Origin: Acidobacteriota bacterium
GTDB taxonomy: Bacteria > Acidobacteriota > UBA4820 > DSQY01
Assembly: GCA_021787565.1 (NCBI GenBank)
Contig: JAJYLT010000014.1
Coordinates: 18,215-82,214 of the forward strand
Direction of reading: 5' to 3'
Length of the DNA: 64,000 nucleotides
Each line of letters opens with the position of its first letter. The stretch's first letter is position 1. Under the pieces are notes generated by a model that saw nothing but the letters and a program-made list of their open reading frames with translations, was not told the origin of the DNA and ran no database searches. The position numbers and the translations under genes are program-made. Shown here one piece after another: positions 15,600 to 25,133 of the stretch.

Positions 15600-17027
15600 A
15601 TGCGACTCAAGGGCACTATGATGCCGATGCTGACCGCGGCCTTTGTTCTGGCGGGCTCCGCCGGGGCGATGGCGCAGTATGTACCGGGACCCGGAGAGGA
15701 GCCCAGCGCCGCGGCCGGGCTGGATGCCAAGGCCCTCGGCGAAATCCAGGGCTCGCTCGTCCAGACGCCCGCCCTGCGGGCGGCCCAGAACGCGCTGGCT
15801 TCCACGGACCTTCAAAACGTGGTGACGGACCTCCAGAAGGCGAGGCAGCAGGATACGCTCTTCACGCACGTGATCGCGGCCGGCAAGATCACCAACCAGG
15901 AGCAGACGGGGCGCTGCTGGCTCTTTGCGGGTCTGAATGTCCTGCGCCCGGCGGTGATGGCCAAATACAAGCTGGAGAACTTCGAGTTCTCCCAGGCCTA
16001 CTCCCAGTTCTACGACAAGCTGGAGAGGGCCAACCGGACCCTCGAGCTGGCCATCGCCCTCCGGAACGAGCCGCCGGACAGCCGCAAGAATGCGCTCCTC
16101 CTCAAGGACCCCGTGCCCGATGGGGGAGACTGGAACTACGTCCTGGCCCTCGTGGACAAGTACGGCCTCGTGCCCAAGAGCGTCATGCCGGACACCTGGA
16201 GCGCCTCGCACACCGACGCCATGAACGCCCTGCTGGACGTCCGGGTGCGCAAGGGGATCGTGGCGATCCGCAAGGCGGCCGCCTCGGGGGCCGACGTGGC
16301 CCGGTTGCGGCAGGAGAAGATGGCGGCGCTCAAGGACGTCTACCGGATCCTCGTGCTCTGCCTGGGCGAGCCTCCTCGGCAGTTCAGTTGGCGCTACGAG
16401 GACAAGGACCACAAGGTCTCCGAACCCCACACCTACACCCCTCAGAGCTTCTACAAGGAGTGGGTGGGTGTGAGCCTGCACGACTACCTGCGCTTCGTGA
16501 ACTACCCGGGAAAGCCCATGCACGTGCCCCTGCGCTTCGCCTGGAACCGGGATATGGCGGACGCTCCCGACATGCAAGCGGTGAACGTGACCACCGACGA
16601 GATGAAGACGATGGCCATGCAATCGGTGCTGGCGGACGAGGCGGTCTGGTTCTGTTGCAACTCCTCCGTCCAGCGCGACAACGCGGCCGGGCTCTGGGAC
16701 GAGGGGATTCAGGACTATTCCGACCTGTTCGGCGTGGACTTCTCCATGGACAAGGCCGACGCCCTGGCCTATCTGCAGGACGCCCCCAACCACTGCATGG
16801 TCTTCGTGGGGGTCAACGTCACGGCGGGCAAGCCGGACAAGTGGAAGGTGGAGAACTCGTGGGGCGACAAGCGCGGCCGGGAGGGGTACTGGACCATCAC
16901 CGACTCCTGGTTCGGCGCGCACGTCTTCGAGATGCTCGTGAACCGCAAGTTCGTGCCGGCGCAGCTCGCCAAGTTGGCGGACCAGCAGCCGGTGGTGCTT
17001 CCTCCGTGGGACCCCTTCTCCGACTGA
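15600..17027 (+). CDS. Exported C1B-family cysteine peptidase (bleomycin hydrolase/PepC type)
   Basis: 475-residue papain-fold aminopeptidase. The catalytic Cys is in NQEQTGRCWLFAGLNVL, the His in PNHCMVFVGVNV and the Asn in VENSWGDKRGREGYW. Residues 1-25 look like a signal peptide (MPMLTAAFVLAGSAGAMAQ), so this version is probably secreted, although most bleomycin hydrolases are cytoplasmic. Family members form barrel-shaped hexamers that trim peptides from the N-terminus. It is divergent from the S9 dipeptidyl peptidase and upstream of an M32 carboxypeptidase, so three peptide-degrading enzymes cluster here. Confidence 0.92.
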   Translation: MRLKGTMMPMLTAAFVLAGSAGAMAQYVPGPGEEPSAAAGLDAKALGEIQGSLVQTPALRAAQNALASTDLQNVVTDLQKARQQDTLFTHVIAAGKITNQEQTGRCWLFAGLNVLRPAVMAKYKLENFEFSQAYSQFYDKLERANRTLELAIALRNEPPDSRKNALLLKDPVPDGGDWNYVLALVDKYGLVPKSVMPDTWSASHTDAMNALLDVRVRKGIVAIRKAAASGADVARLRQEKMAALKDVYRILVLCLGEPPRQFSWRYEDKDHKVSEPHTYTPQSFYKEWVGVSLHDYLRFVNYPGKPMHVPLRFAWNRDMADAPDMQAVNVTTDEMKTMAMQSVLADEAVWFCCNSSVQRDNAAGLWDEGIQDYSDLFGVDFSMDKADALAYLQDAPNHCMVFVGVNVTAGKPDKWKVENSWGDKRGREGYWTITDSWFGAHVFEMLVNRKFVPAQLAKLADQQPVVLPPWDPFSD

Positions 17028-17122
17028 GGCGCCGGCGGGGCAGGCAGGGCGCCCGGGCCGGAGGGCCGGGCGAGGACAGGTGGTCCGCGTGTGGATCGGA
17101 CGAAGAGCGGTGAGGAGAAGCC

Positions 17123-18613
<1,491 letters not shown>

Positions 18614-18669
18614 GCCGGCCTCCGAGAGTGGGGCGGGCCCCAGCGGTACCCAGCTTAGGGAGGAGCACC

Positions 18670-20100
18670 ATGAGGAGCCAGGAGCCCGGCGCCGCCGATC
18701 GGGCCTTTCGAACGGAAAAGGATTCCCTGGGGGAAATGCGGGTCCCCGCCGATGCGTACTACGGCATCCAGACCCAGCGGGCGCTGGAGAACTTCCAGTT
18801 CACGAGCCTCGCGCTCGCGCAGTTCCCCTCTTTCATCCGGGCTCTGGCGGAGGTCAAGAAGGCCGCGGCTCTGGCCAACATGGAGCTGGGCCTCTTGAAG
18901 GAGGAGGTGGCCAAGGCCATCGCGGCCGCCTGCGACGAGATCGCCAAGGGGTCATGGCACGACCAGTTCGTGGTCGACATGATGCAGGGCGGCGCCGGCA
19001 CCTCCACCAACATGAACGCCAACGAGGTCATCGCCAACCGGGCGCTGGAGCTCCTCGGGCGGGCCAAGGGCGACTACCGCCACTGCCACCCCAACGACCA
19101 CGTCAACATGTCCCAGTCCACCAACGACGTGGTCCCGTCGGCCATCAAGGTGGCCGTCCTGTACGATCTCGAAGGGCTCAAGAAGGCGCTGTCCGCCCTC
19201 TGCGACGCCTTCGCGGCCAAGGGCGTCGAATTCGACGACGTCCTTAAGGTCGGGCGGACGGAGATGCAGGACGCGGTACCCATGACGCTCGGCCAGGAGT
19301 TCGACGCCTATGCCGTCATGATCCGGGAGAGCCGGAATGCGCTCGATCGGGCTGAGTTCCTGATGCGGGAGATCTCCATGGGAGCCACCGCCATCGGGAC
19401 GGGGCTCAACACGGACCCGCGCTACGCGGGCCTGGTATGCGAGAGGCTGGCGGCCATCACCGGCTTCCCCCTCGAGACGGCGGACAACCTGGTGGAGGCC
19501 ACGCAGGACAGCGGGGACTACTCGGAGGTCTCGGGCATCCTGAAGCGCATCGCCGTTCAGCTCTCCAAGATCGCCAACGACCTGCGGCTGCTCTCCTCGG
19601 GGCCGCGGGCCGGCTTCGCGGAGATCCACCTTCCCGCCGTTCAGCCCGGCTCCTCCATCATGCCGGGCAAGGTGAACCCGGTCATTCCCGAGGTGATCAG
19701 CGAGGTGGCCTTCCAGGTCATCGGAAACGACGTGGCCGTCTCCATGGCCGCCGAAGCCAGCCAACTGGAGCTGAACCCGTTCGAGCCGCTCATCGCCCTC
19801 AACCTGTTCCAGTCCATCCGCATGCTGACCCGGGCGGCGCGGACCTTCCGCGAGCGGTGCATCGAGGGCATCACGGCCAACAGGGAGCGCTGCAAGGTCC
19901 AGGTGGAGCGCAGCATCACCGTGGTGACCGCCCTGGTCCCCTACATCGGCTACGAGGCCGCCGGCGAGGTGGCGAAAGAGGCTCTGGCCAGTGGGGTGCC
20001 CATCCGCGAACTGGTGCTCCGGCGGAATCTGCTGTCGGAGGCCAAGCTCAACGAAATCCTCGACCCCCACACCATGACCCACCCTCGGGCCATCGGCTGA
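18670..20100 (+). CDS. aspA: Aspartate ammonia-lyase
   Basis: Converts L-aspartate to fumarate and ammonia. The 476-residue length fits the aspartase/class II fumarase family. The signature GSSIMPGKVNPVIPE, with the VIPE ending rather than fumarase TQCE, and the stretch TSTNMNANEVIANRALE support aspartase over fumarase. The ATG at 18670 is preceded by GGGAGGAGC; an in-frame ATG 14 codons earlier is less likely. It follows the peptidase genes and could channel released aspartate into the TCA cycle. Confidence 0.9.
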   Translation: MRSQEPGAADRAFRTEKDSLGEMRVPADAYYGIQTQRALENFQFTSLALAQFPSFIRALAEVKKAAALANMELGLLKEEVAKAIAAACDEIAKGSWHDQFVVDMMQGGAGTSTNMNANEVIANRALELLGRAKGDYRHCHPNDHVNMSQSTNDVVPSAIKVAVLYDLEGLKKALSALCDAFAAKGVEFDDVLKVGRTEMQDAVPMTLGQEFDAYAVMIRESRNALDRAEFLMREISMGATAIGTGLNTDPRYAGLVCERLAAITGFPLETADNLVEATQDSGDYSEVSGILKRIAVQLSKIANDLRLLSSGPRAGFAEIHLPAVQPGSSIMPGKVNPVIPEVISEVAFQVIGNDVAVSMAAEASQLELNPFEPLIALNLFQSIRMLTRAARTFRERCIEGITANRERCKVQVERSITVVTALVPYIGYEAAGEVAKEALASGVPIRELVLRRNLLSEAKLNEILDPHTMTHPRAIG

Positions 20101-20229
20101 GGCCCCGGAGGCCGTCCGGCGCGCCTTATCGCAGGGAAAAAGGCTGGGGCCTAGAAAACAACCCCTATCCGGGAGCGGGAGCGATCGGATCTCGGCCGGT
20201 GCGGCAGGGCCTTCAGAAGGGCGGCCCGT

Positions 20230-20727
20230 TCAGTAGCACTGCGTCTGTCTTCCCTCGGGCCACCAGGAGAAGCCGCTGTTCACCCAGACGATGTTGTTCT
20301 CAAAACAAACCGTGCGGACGGGTTCCGAGGTCAACAGGGACGAGAGATTTGGGCTGTCCGGGACCCCATCGAGGGCCAAGCAGCGGATGCCGAAGTACTG
20401 ATTGTCGGTGGTTGTCGTGTACTGATAATTGTGGGCCCAGGGATCGGGGTTGGGAATCTTGATGATGTAGTACGGGACGATGGCGGATATGGGAATGGCG
20501 GCTTGAGAGTCGGTCCAAGTCGTGCTGCCCGGTGGGACTATGCCCGTGTCGGTCGTGTAAGAGGTAATGGCGGTCGCCAGGCCATGCATTTCCGCCATGG
20601 CCCGCTTCTGGCGAGCCCGGTTCATGGCCATCTGGTAGTTTGGAACGAGCATGGCGACCAGGATGGCGATGATCGCCACCACGATCAGGACCTCGATTAG
20701 GGTGAATCCGTCCCCTCCACGGCGCAT
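20230..20727 (-). CDS. Type IV pilin-like / general secretion pseudopilin
   Basis: 165-residue prepilin-type protein. A short basic leader MRRGGDG is followed by FTLIEVLIVVAIIAILVAML, so cleavage is expected after the Gly with the class-III signal, and Glu5 is present. The globular part has two cysteines near the end (VCFENN and QTQCY) that could form the disulphide-bonded D-region. The ORF could begin 35 codons earlier, but the leader fits only the internal ATG. No pilus assembly genes adjoin it, so its machine is encoded elsewhere. Lower GC spacers surround it. Confidence 0.85.
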   Translation of the reverse strand: MRRGGDGFTLIEVLIVVAIIAILVAMLVPNYQMAMNRARQKRAMAEMHGLATAITSYTTDTGIVPPGSTTWTDSQAAIPISAIVPYYIIKIPNPDPWAHNYQYTTTTDNQYFGIRCLALDGVPDSPNLSSLLTSEPVRTVCFENNIVWVNSGFSWWPEGRQTQCY

Positions 20728-20883
20728 CGCCCGACTCCTCAGCACTTTAGGCAACAGGGAAAGCAAGCCCCGTGCCATCTGTAAGTGACATGGAATGAGT
20801 TGGTTGGCCCCAGCGTAGCCATTCTTTGTCACCCGGAGTGAGGCGATGTGTCATCCGGGCGGCGATTCGTGCGCACCGATCGT

Positions 20884-22008
20884 TTAGGCCGCTCGGAGGG
20901 TGATGCGTAGGATCTCGGAACGACAAAAGAGCCGCATGCGCGGCCCCCAGGTTCCGGTACCGCGGCTCACCACGAGATCCATTCCTCCGATGCGGAAAGA
21001 GCCCGCGAGATAGGGGTAGGAGAGGCGGACCAGATACCCGAAGGGCCAGATCTGGCCGGCGTGGGTGTGTCCCGACAGCATGATCCCGACGCCGAGTTCG
21101 GAGGCGCGCTGAACCTCCAGGGGGCTGTGGCAGAGGAACAGGGTCGCTCCCGGCGGGCGTCCCCCGAGGGCGCTCTCCAGCGGGTGATCGGGAAGGCCGA
21201 ACTGGCGCCGGGCGGTCAGGTCGTCTACCCCCGCGAGGATGAGCCCCGGGGCCGCCTCCTCCCACTGGTCGCGCAACACGTGGAATCCGGCGCGCTTCAG
21301 GAGAGCCACCGAGCCCTCCAACCCGGCGTAAAACTCATGGTTGCCCGTCACGGCCCAGACGCCGAGTGGGGCGTGAAATTGGCTCAGCAGGGGAACGAGG
21401 GGCTCCACGGCGGTCAGGTCCCCGTCCACCACGTCGCCCGTGATCCCCAGGAGGTCGGGCCGCAGGAACTCCACCTGCCGCCTCCGCTCCGACAGCCATC
21501 TCCTGCCCAGGAGAGATCCCAGGTGGAGATCGGAGAGTTGCACCAGGACCAGCCCATCCCTCTCGCGGGGCAGTCCGGGCAGTTGCAGTTCCAGCTCCCG
21601 GACGGTGGGAGGCCTCAGCCCCTGGACGAGCGCCACAACCGAAAGGAGCAGGGCCAGCGCCACCGCGGTCAGGCGGAGAGGGATGCTCCAGGAGGGCAGG
21701 AGGCGTCCAAACCCCGTGGGCAGATCCACGGCCAAAAGCGCGGTCACCGCAAAAAACAGCACCCCCATCCAAATGGCTCCCGCCAGCTCCACCGCGGGTG
21801 CCCAGGAGAAGGACCGGGTATGAACCAGGAGGCGGCCCAGGGGATAGCTGAGCCATCCGACGGCCGCGAGGAGGAGGGCCCAGCGGCGGAATCCGGCGCC
21901 GGCCATGACGGGCAGACCCCACAGGCGCCAGAGGAGGAAGAGGTGCATGCCGGTCCACACGCCCAATACGATGCCCAGGAACACGGCGAAACGGGTACCG
22001 TTGCTCAC
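20884..22008 (-). CDS. Membrane-anchored calcineurin-like metallophosphoesterase
   Basis: 374-residue protein. About four hydrophobic helices lie in residues 5-150, followed by a YkuE-like phosphoesterase domain with the metal motifs SDLHLGSLLG, GDVVDGD, GNHEFY and SGHTHAGQIWPF. Family members hydrolyse phosphomonoesters or phosphodiesters, some on lipids; the target here is unknown. The GTG start is chosen because GGGAGG lies just before it, and the ATG 24 codons upstream has no comparable site. There is no operon partner. Confidence 0.87.
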   Translation of the reverse strand: MSNGTRFAVFLGIVLGVWTGMHLFLLWRLWGLPVMAGAGFRRWALLLAAVGWLSYPLGRLLVHTRSFSWAPAVELAGAIWMGVLFFAVTALLAVDLPTGFGRLLPSWSIPLRLTAVALALLLSVVALVQGLRPPTVRELELQLPGLPRERDGLVLVQLSDLHLGSLLGRRWLSERRRQVEFLRPDLLGITGDVVDGDLTAVEPLVPLLSQFHAPLGVWAVTGNHEFYAGLEGSVALLKRAGFHVLRDQWEEAAPGLILAGVDDLTARRQFGLPDHPLESALGGRPPGATLFLCHSPLEVQRASELGVGIMLSGHTHAGQIWPFGYLVRLSYPYLAGSFRIGGMDLVVSRGTGTWGPRMRLFCRSEILRITLRAA

Positions 22009-22484
22009 GCCAGCCTCCCGGCCACGCAGGCCAATGAAGGGGAAGTCTACCAAAGACGCCCCGAAGCGTGGCAGGCCCACGCGCCGGCGGCGGCACGAAA
22101 TGAGCCCGTTGGGGTGGGGCAGCTACCCCACACGGCCCTCGGGCTGGGATGCTCTCGGCCGATGTGTGCTTGATCCGCCCATACTTCGGCTCTTGAGCCT
22201 GAGGTGGGAGTCGCGAGGAGAGGGGATGTTGGAACTGGTCGTGGTCGGCCCCGGCTGCAGCCGCGGTGGAAGGGGATCCCGCGTTCCCGGAGGGCGGCGG
22301 CGATGAGCCCGGGCCCCTCCGAGGGGGCGTGCTCGAAAACCAGAACGGCCGAGGCGCTGGAGGGCTCCATCACCCCGCCAGGATCGCACAAGTCAGGCCA
22401 GGCTTGAAGGCCCGTGGCCCATTCCGGCCCTCTGTTATACTGAGCTCCCGGCGCTTCGGACGACGGCGCCGGGTGAGGACGGCC
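22009..22484. other. Spacer between the phosphoesterase and CDF genes
   Basis: 476 bases. It contains a remnant of a glutamine amidotransferase N-terminus on the minus strand (22266-22370) and a TATACT -10-like hexamer at 22436-22441 ahead of the CDF gene, without a good -35. Nothing else is recognised. Confidence 0.5.
22266..22370 (-). pseudogene. Remnant of a class I glutamine amidotransferase (N-terminal fragment)
   Basis: The stretch beginning at the ATG at 22370 reads SAVLVFEHAPSEGPGLIAAA and then LRERGIPFHR. This matches the first strand and helix of GMP-synthase-like class I amidotransferases. After about 35 residues the similarity stops; no GGP, Cys nucleophile or His/Glu motifs follow in any frame. 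It looks like a decayed fragment and not a working gene. Confidence 0.45.
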
Positions 22485-23408
22485 ATGCACGCGCACCGGC
22501 AGATTCAGGCGAGCGATCGCGAGCGGTCCCTGGACCGGCGGCTCTGGCTGAGCGCCGTCCTCAACGTCCTGATCACCGCCGCGGAGGCGGCGGCCGGCGT
22601 CTTGTCGGGAAGCCTGGCGCTGCTGGCCGACTCCCTCCACAACCTCAGCGACGTGGCGGCTCTGGTCATCGCCATCGTCTCGCGGCGCCTGGGGAGGCGG
22701 CCTCCCAGCCCGCGCCACACGTACGGCCTCAAGCGCCTGGAGGTGCTGGCCGCGCTGGGCAACGCCCTGGCCCTGTTCGCGGTCACGGCCTTCATCGCCA
22801 GGGAGGCCCTGCTCCGGCTTCTGCACCCTCACCCCGTCAAGGCGGGCCTCATGCTGGCCGTGGCCTCCCTGGCGATCCTGGTCAATCTGGGCGGCGTCTG
22901 GCTCCTCTGGGACCACGAGAAGAGCGACCTCAACGTGAAGAGCGCCTTCCTCCACCTCTTCCAGGACGCCCTGGCATCGCTCGCCGTGGTGGCCGCGGCC
23001 CTCTTCGCCCACACGCGGGTGGGGCCTTACCTGGACCCCGTGGCGGCTCTCGTGGTCGGATTCTCCGTCCTCCTATCGGCCTTCTCCATCGTCACCGAGT
23101 CCTTCGGCATGCTCGTGGAGGCGACGCCCAAGGGCCTCGATGTGGACGAGATGGTGGCGGGGGTGAACGCGCGGTTCGCGCCCGTCCGGATGCATCACGT
23201 GCACGTCTGGGAGGTGGGACCTGGACAGCGCATCCTGACGGCGCACATGAGCGTCGAGGAGACCGGGCTGGCCGCCGTGGAGTCCCGCTTCGGAGAGGTC
23301 AGGACCTTCCTGCTGGAGCACTGGGGCATCGGCCACGCGACGCTGGAGCCCGAGCTCAACGGCTGCGTCACGGACCGGGAGTGCGGCGCTCCCTATGACA
23401 CCCCGTAG
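22485..23408 (+). CDS. Cation diffusion facilitator (CzcD/ZitB-like) metal efflux protein
   Basis: 307-residue CDF exporter for Zn2+ or related divalent metals by proton antiport. Six transmembrane helices are seen. The helix II metal site is in LLADSLHNLSDVAAL (HxxxD) and the helix V site in FLHLFQDALASLAV (HxxxD), with a C-terminal cytoplasmic metal-binding domain containing MHHVHVWEV. The N-terminal tail is His-poor. The gene is followed at once by a fragment of an FKBP gene. Confidence 0.93.
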   Translation: MHAHRQIQASDRERSLDRRLWLSAVLNVLITAAEAAAGVLSGSLALLADSLHNLSDVAALVIAIVSRRLGRRPPSPRHTYGLKRLEVLAALGNALALFAVTAFIAREALLRLLHPHPVKAGLMLAVASLAILVNLGGVWLLWDHEKSDLNVKSAFLHLFQDALASLAVVAAALFAHTRVGPYLDPVAALVVGFSVLLSAFSIVTESFGMLVEATPKGLDVDEMVAGVNARFAPVRMHHVHVWEVGPGQRILTAHMSVEETGLAAVESRFGEVRTFLLEHWGIGHATLEPELNGCVTDRECGAPYDTP

Positions 23409-23411
23409 GGA

Positions 23412-23576
23412 ATGGTCATCAAGGGGTGGGACGAGGAGGTCTCCACCATGCACGTGGGGGGCAGGCGCAAGCTCATCATCCCTCCGGAGCTGGCCTACGG
23501 CCAGAGGGGGTTCCCCGGCGCGATCCCGCCGAACGCGACGCTGATTTTCGAGGTGGAGCGCGCGGGGATCGAGTAG
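23412..23576 (+). pseudogene. C-terminal remnant of an FKBP-type peptidyl-prolyl isomerase
   Basis: A 54-codon frame starting 3 bases after the CDF stop. It reads [20 protein letters not shown], then [20 protein letters not shown], then [14 protein letters not shown] and a stop. This corresponds to the C-terminal half of the FKBP domain. The N-terminal half (the GxxVxVHYTG region) is absent and the CDF gene occupies its place. The upstream half has evidently been lost by deletion. It may still be translated with the CDF gene, but it could not fold as an FKBP. Confidence 0.75.
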
Positions 23577-23606
23577 AGTTCGCGAGAAGCTGCTGCCGGC
23601 AGCCGG

Positions 23607-24314
23607 CTACCCGCGGTCCAGGGCGGAGAGCGCCTCCCGCGCGGCGGCCTGTTCGGCGGCCTTCCGGGTGGGGCCCGACCCTCGGCCCGAGGCCTGGCCA
23701 TCGATGAGGACCGTGCAGGTGAATCCCTCTCCGTCCGGAGAGGGCTCGCTTCGGTAAATGGGGAGGGGAAGTCCCTCCGCCTGCCTTCGCTCCTGGAGGT
23801 TTGTCTTCGCGTCCTCCAGGAGGACGGCCAGTCCCTGGCGCCGGATGGCGGGGGCCCAGAGCTGCCGGACGAGGGCGGTGGCGGGCTTCAACCCGGCGTC
23901 CAGATAAACGGCGCCGAGCAGGGCCTCCAGAGCGCTGGCCAGGATGCGGTCCTTCTCGGCGCCCCCGTCCCTGGATTCGCCGGCCCCCAGGCAAATGCAG
24001 GCCTGGAGCCCGAGTTCGCGGGCCACGCCCGCCAGCGCGGGCTGGCTGGCCCAGTAGGCCCGGAGGCGCGAGAGAACCCCCTCTTCCTCCTGGGGGTAGC
24101 GGTCGAAGAGGAACTCCGCGAGGGCAAAGCCCAGGAGCGCATCGCCCAGGAACTCCAGCCGCTCGTAGGAGCGGATCCGTGGCAGCCCCTCCTCGGCAGC
24201 CGCGGAAGGGTGGGTCAGGGCCTGCCGCAACAGGGAGGCATCCCTGAAGAAGCGGCCCAAATTGGCCTGCAGGGCGTCCAGGCCCCTGCTGTCGCGACGT
24301 CCGCTTGCTCCCAT
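23607..24314 (-). CDS. rnc: Ribonuclease III
   Basis: 235-residue double-strand-specific endoribonuclease for rRNA and mRNA processing. The RNase III signature YERLEFLGDALLGFALAEFL lies near residue 45, with the second catalytic acidic patch ILASALEALLGAVYLDAG near residue 110. The C-terminal double-stranded RNA-binding domain covers about residues 160-233 (TNLQERRQAEGLPLPIY ... RKAAEQAAAREAL). The start MGASGRRDS lies 11 bases after the stop of the ATPase gene upstream. Its place at the end of a chemotaxis-type gene group is unusual, since it often sits with acpP or era. Confidence 0.95.
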   Translation of the reverse strand: MGASGRRDSRGLDALQANLGRFFRDASLLRQALTHPSAAAEEGLPRIRSYERLEFLGDALLGFALAEFLFDRYPQEEEGVLSRLRAYWASQPALAGVARELGLQACICLGAGESRDGGAEKDRILASALEALLGAVYLDAGLKPATALVRQLWAPAIRRQGLAVLLEDAKTNLQERRQAEGLPLPIYRSEPSPDGEGFTCTVLIDGQASGRGSGPTRKAAEQAAAREALSALDRG

Positions 24315-24325
24315 GGGAGCACCCC

Positions 24326-25120
24326 CTAGGGGTGCAGCTCCGAGGCGGCCTCTTCGACCGTCCTCTCGGTGACGGGGCGCTCCTCTCTTCCGAAAGCGGT
24401 GAGGAGAGCGTTGGTGCAGAGGTTGTTGATGAGCCTCGGGATGCCATGGGTGTGCCGGTAGATGGCGCGCATGGCCGCGGGGCTGAAGACATCGGAGTTG
24501 CCGCCGGCCACTTCCAGCCGGTAGGCGGCGTACCGCTCCGTCTCCTGGGGGGAGAGGGGCGCCAGGTGGTACCACATGCCGACCCGCTGGCGGAGGGCGG
24601 CATAGGCCGGATGCTTGAGCCGCTGGCGGAGCTCGGGCTGGCCGATGAGCAGGATGGCGATGAGGTTGACCGTGTCCAATTGGAAGTTGGAGAGCAGGCG
24701 CAGCTCGTCGAAGGTGGGTTTGCCGGGTATGAGCTGGGCCTCATCCACGATGAGGACCACGCCGCTTCCCTCCTGATGCAGTTCCAGCAGGCGGTCGGAG
24801 ATGGCGTCCAGCAGGTCGGCCCGATAGTACCTCGGCTCCAGCTCCAGGCGAAGCGCCAGTTCCCGCAGGAGCTGGTTGGGGGTGAGGCGGGGATTCACCA
24901 CGAGGACCATCCGGTCCCTGCCGTTCTGGTCCATGAGGGCGCGCGAGAGGGTGGTCTTCCCGCAGCCGATCTCGCCGGTCAACACCGCGATCTCCCGCTC
25001 CTCGACGGCGTACTGAAGCCGAGCGAGGGCCTCGTCGTACTGCGGGGCGAGGTAGAGGAAGCGCGGGTCGGGCGTCTTGCCGAACGGTCGCTCCTTCAGG
25101 CCGAAAAAGGACTTGTACAC
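24326..25120 (-). CDS. ExeA/GspA-like AAA ATPase
   Basis: 264-residue AAA-type ATPase of the ExeA/general secretion pathway A group. It opens with YKSFFGLKERPFGKTPDPRF, as in ExeA. Walker A is TGEIGCGKTT (about residue 50), Walker B is GVVLIVDEAQLI, and sensor-like HGIPRLINNLC is in the C-terminal helical domain. There is no transmembrane segment or peptidoglycan-binding domain, so it is shorter than true ExeA. The GTG at 25120 is preferred over an ATG 12 codons upstream that would overlap cheA, because GGGAGGG precedes the GTG. Its role beside CheA is unknown. Confidence 0.85.
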   Translation of the reverse strand: MYKSFFGLKERPFGKTPDPRFLYLAPQYDEALARLQYAVEEREIAVLTGEIGCGKTTLSRALMDQNGRDRMVLVVNPRLTPNQLLRELALRLELEPRYYRADLLDAISDRLLELHQEGSGVVLIVDEAQLIPGKPTFDELRLLSNFQLDTVNLIAILLIGQPELRQRLKHPAYAALRQRVGMWYHLAPLSPQETERYAAYRLEVAGGNSDVFSPAAMRAIYRHTHGIPRLINNLCTNALLTAFGREERPVTERTVEEAASELHP

Positions 25121-25133
25121 CCGCCCTCCCGCT

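Noticed and set aside
14351..17113. Very long open frames antisense or out of frame to the peptidase genes (for example a 920-codon plus-strand frame)
   Set aside because: They are shadows caused by high GC at third positions; composition is low-complexity Gly/Arg/Pro/Ala without domains, and real genes with motifs occupy the other frames.
18670..20100. Class II fumarase
   Set aside because: The signature ending in VIPE and the NMNANEVIANRALE stretch fit aspartase better; fumarase has TQCE.
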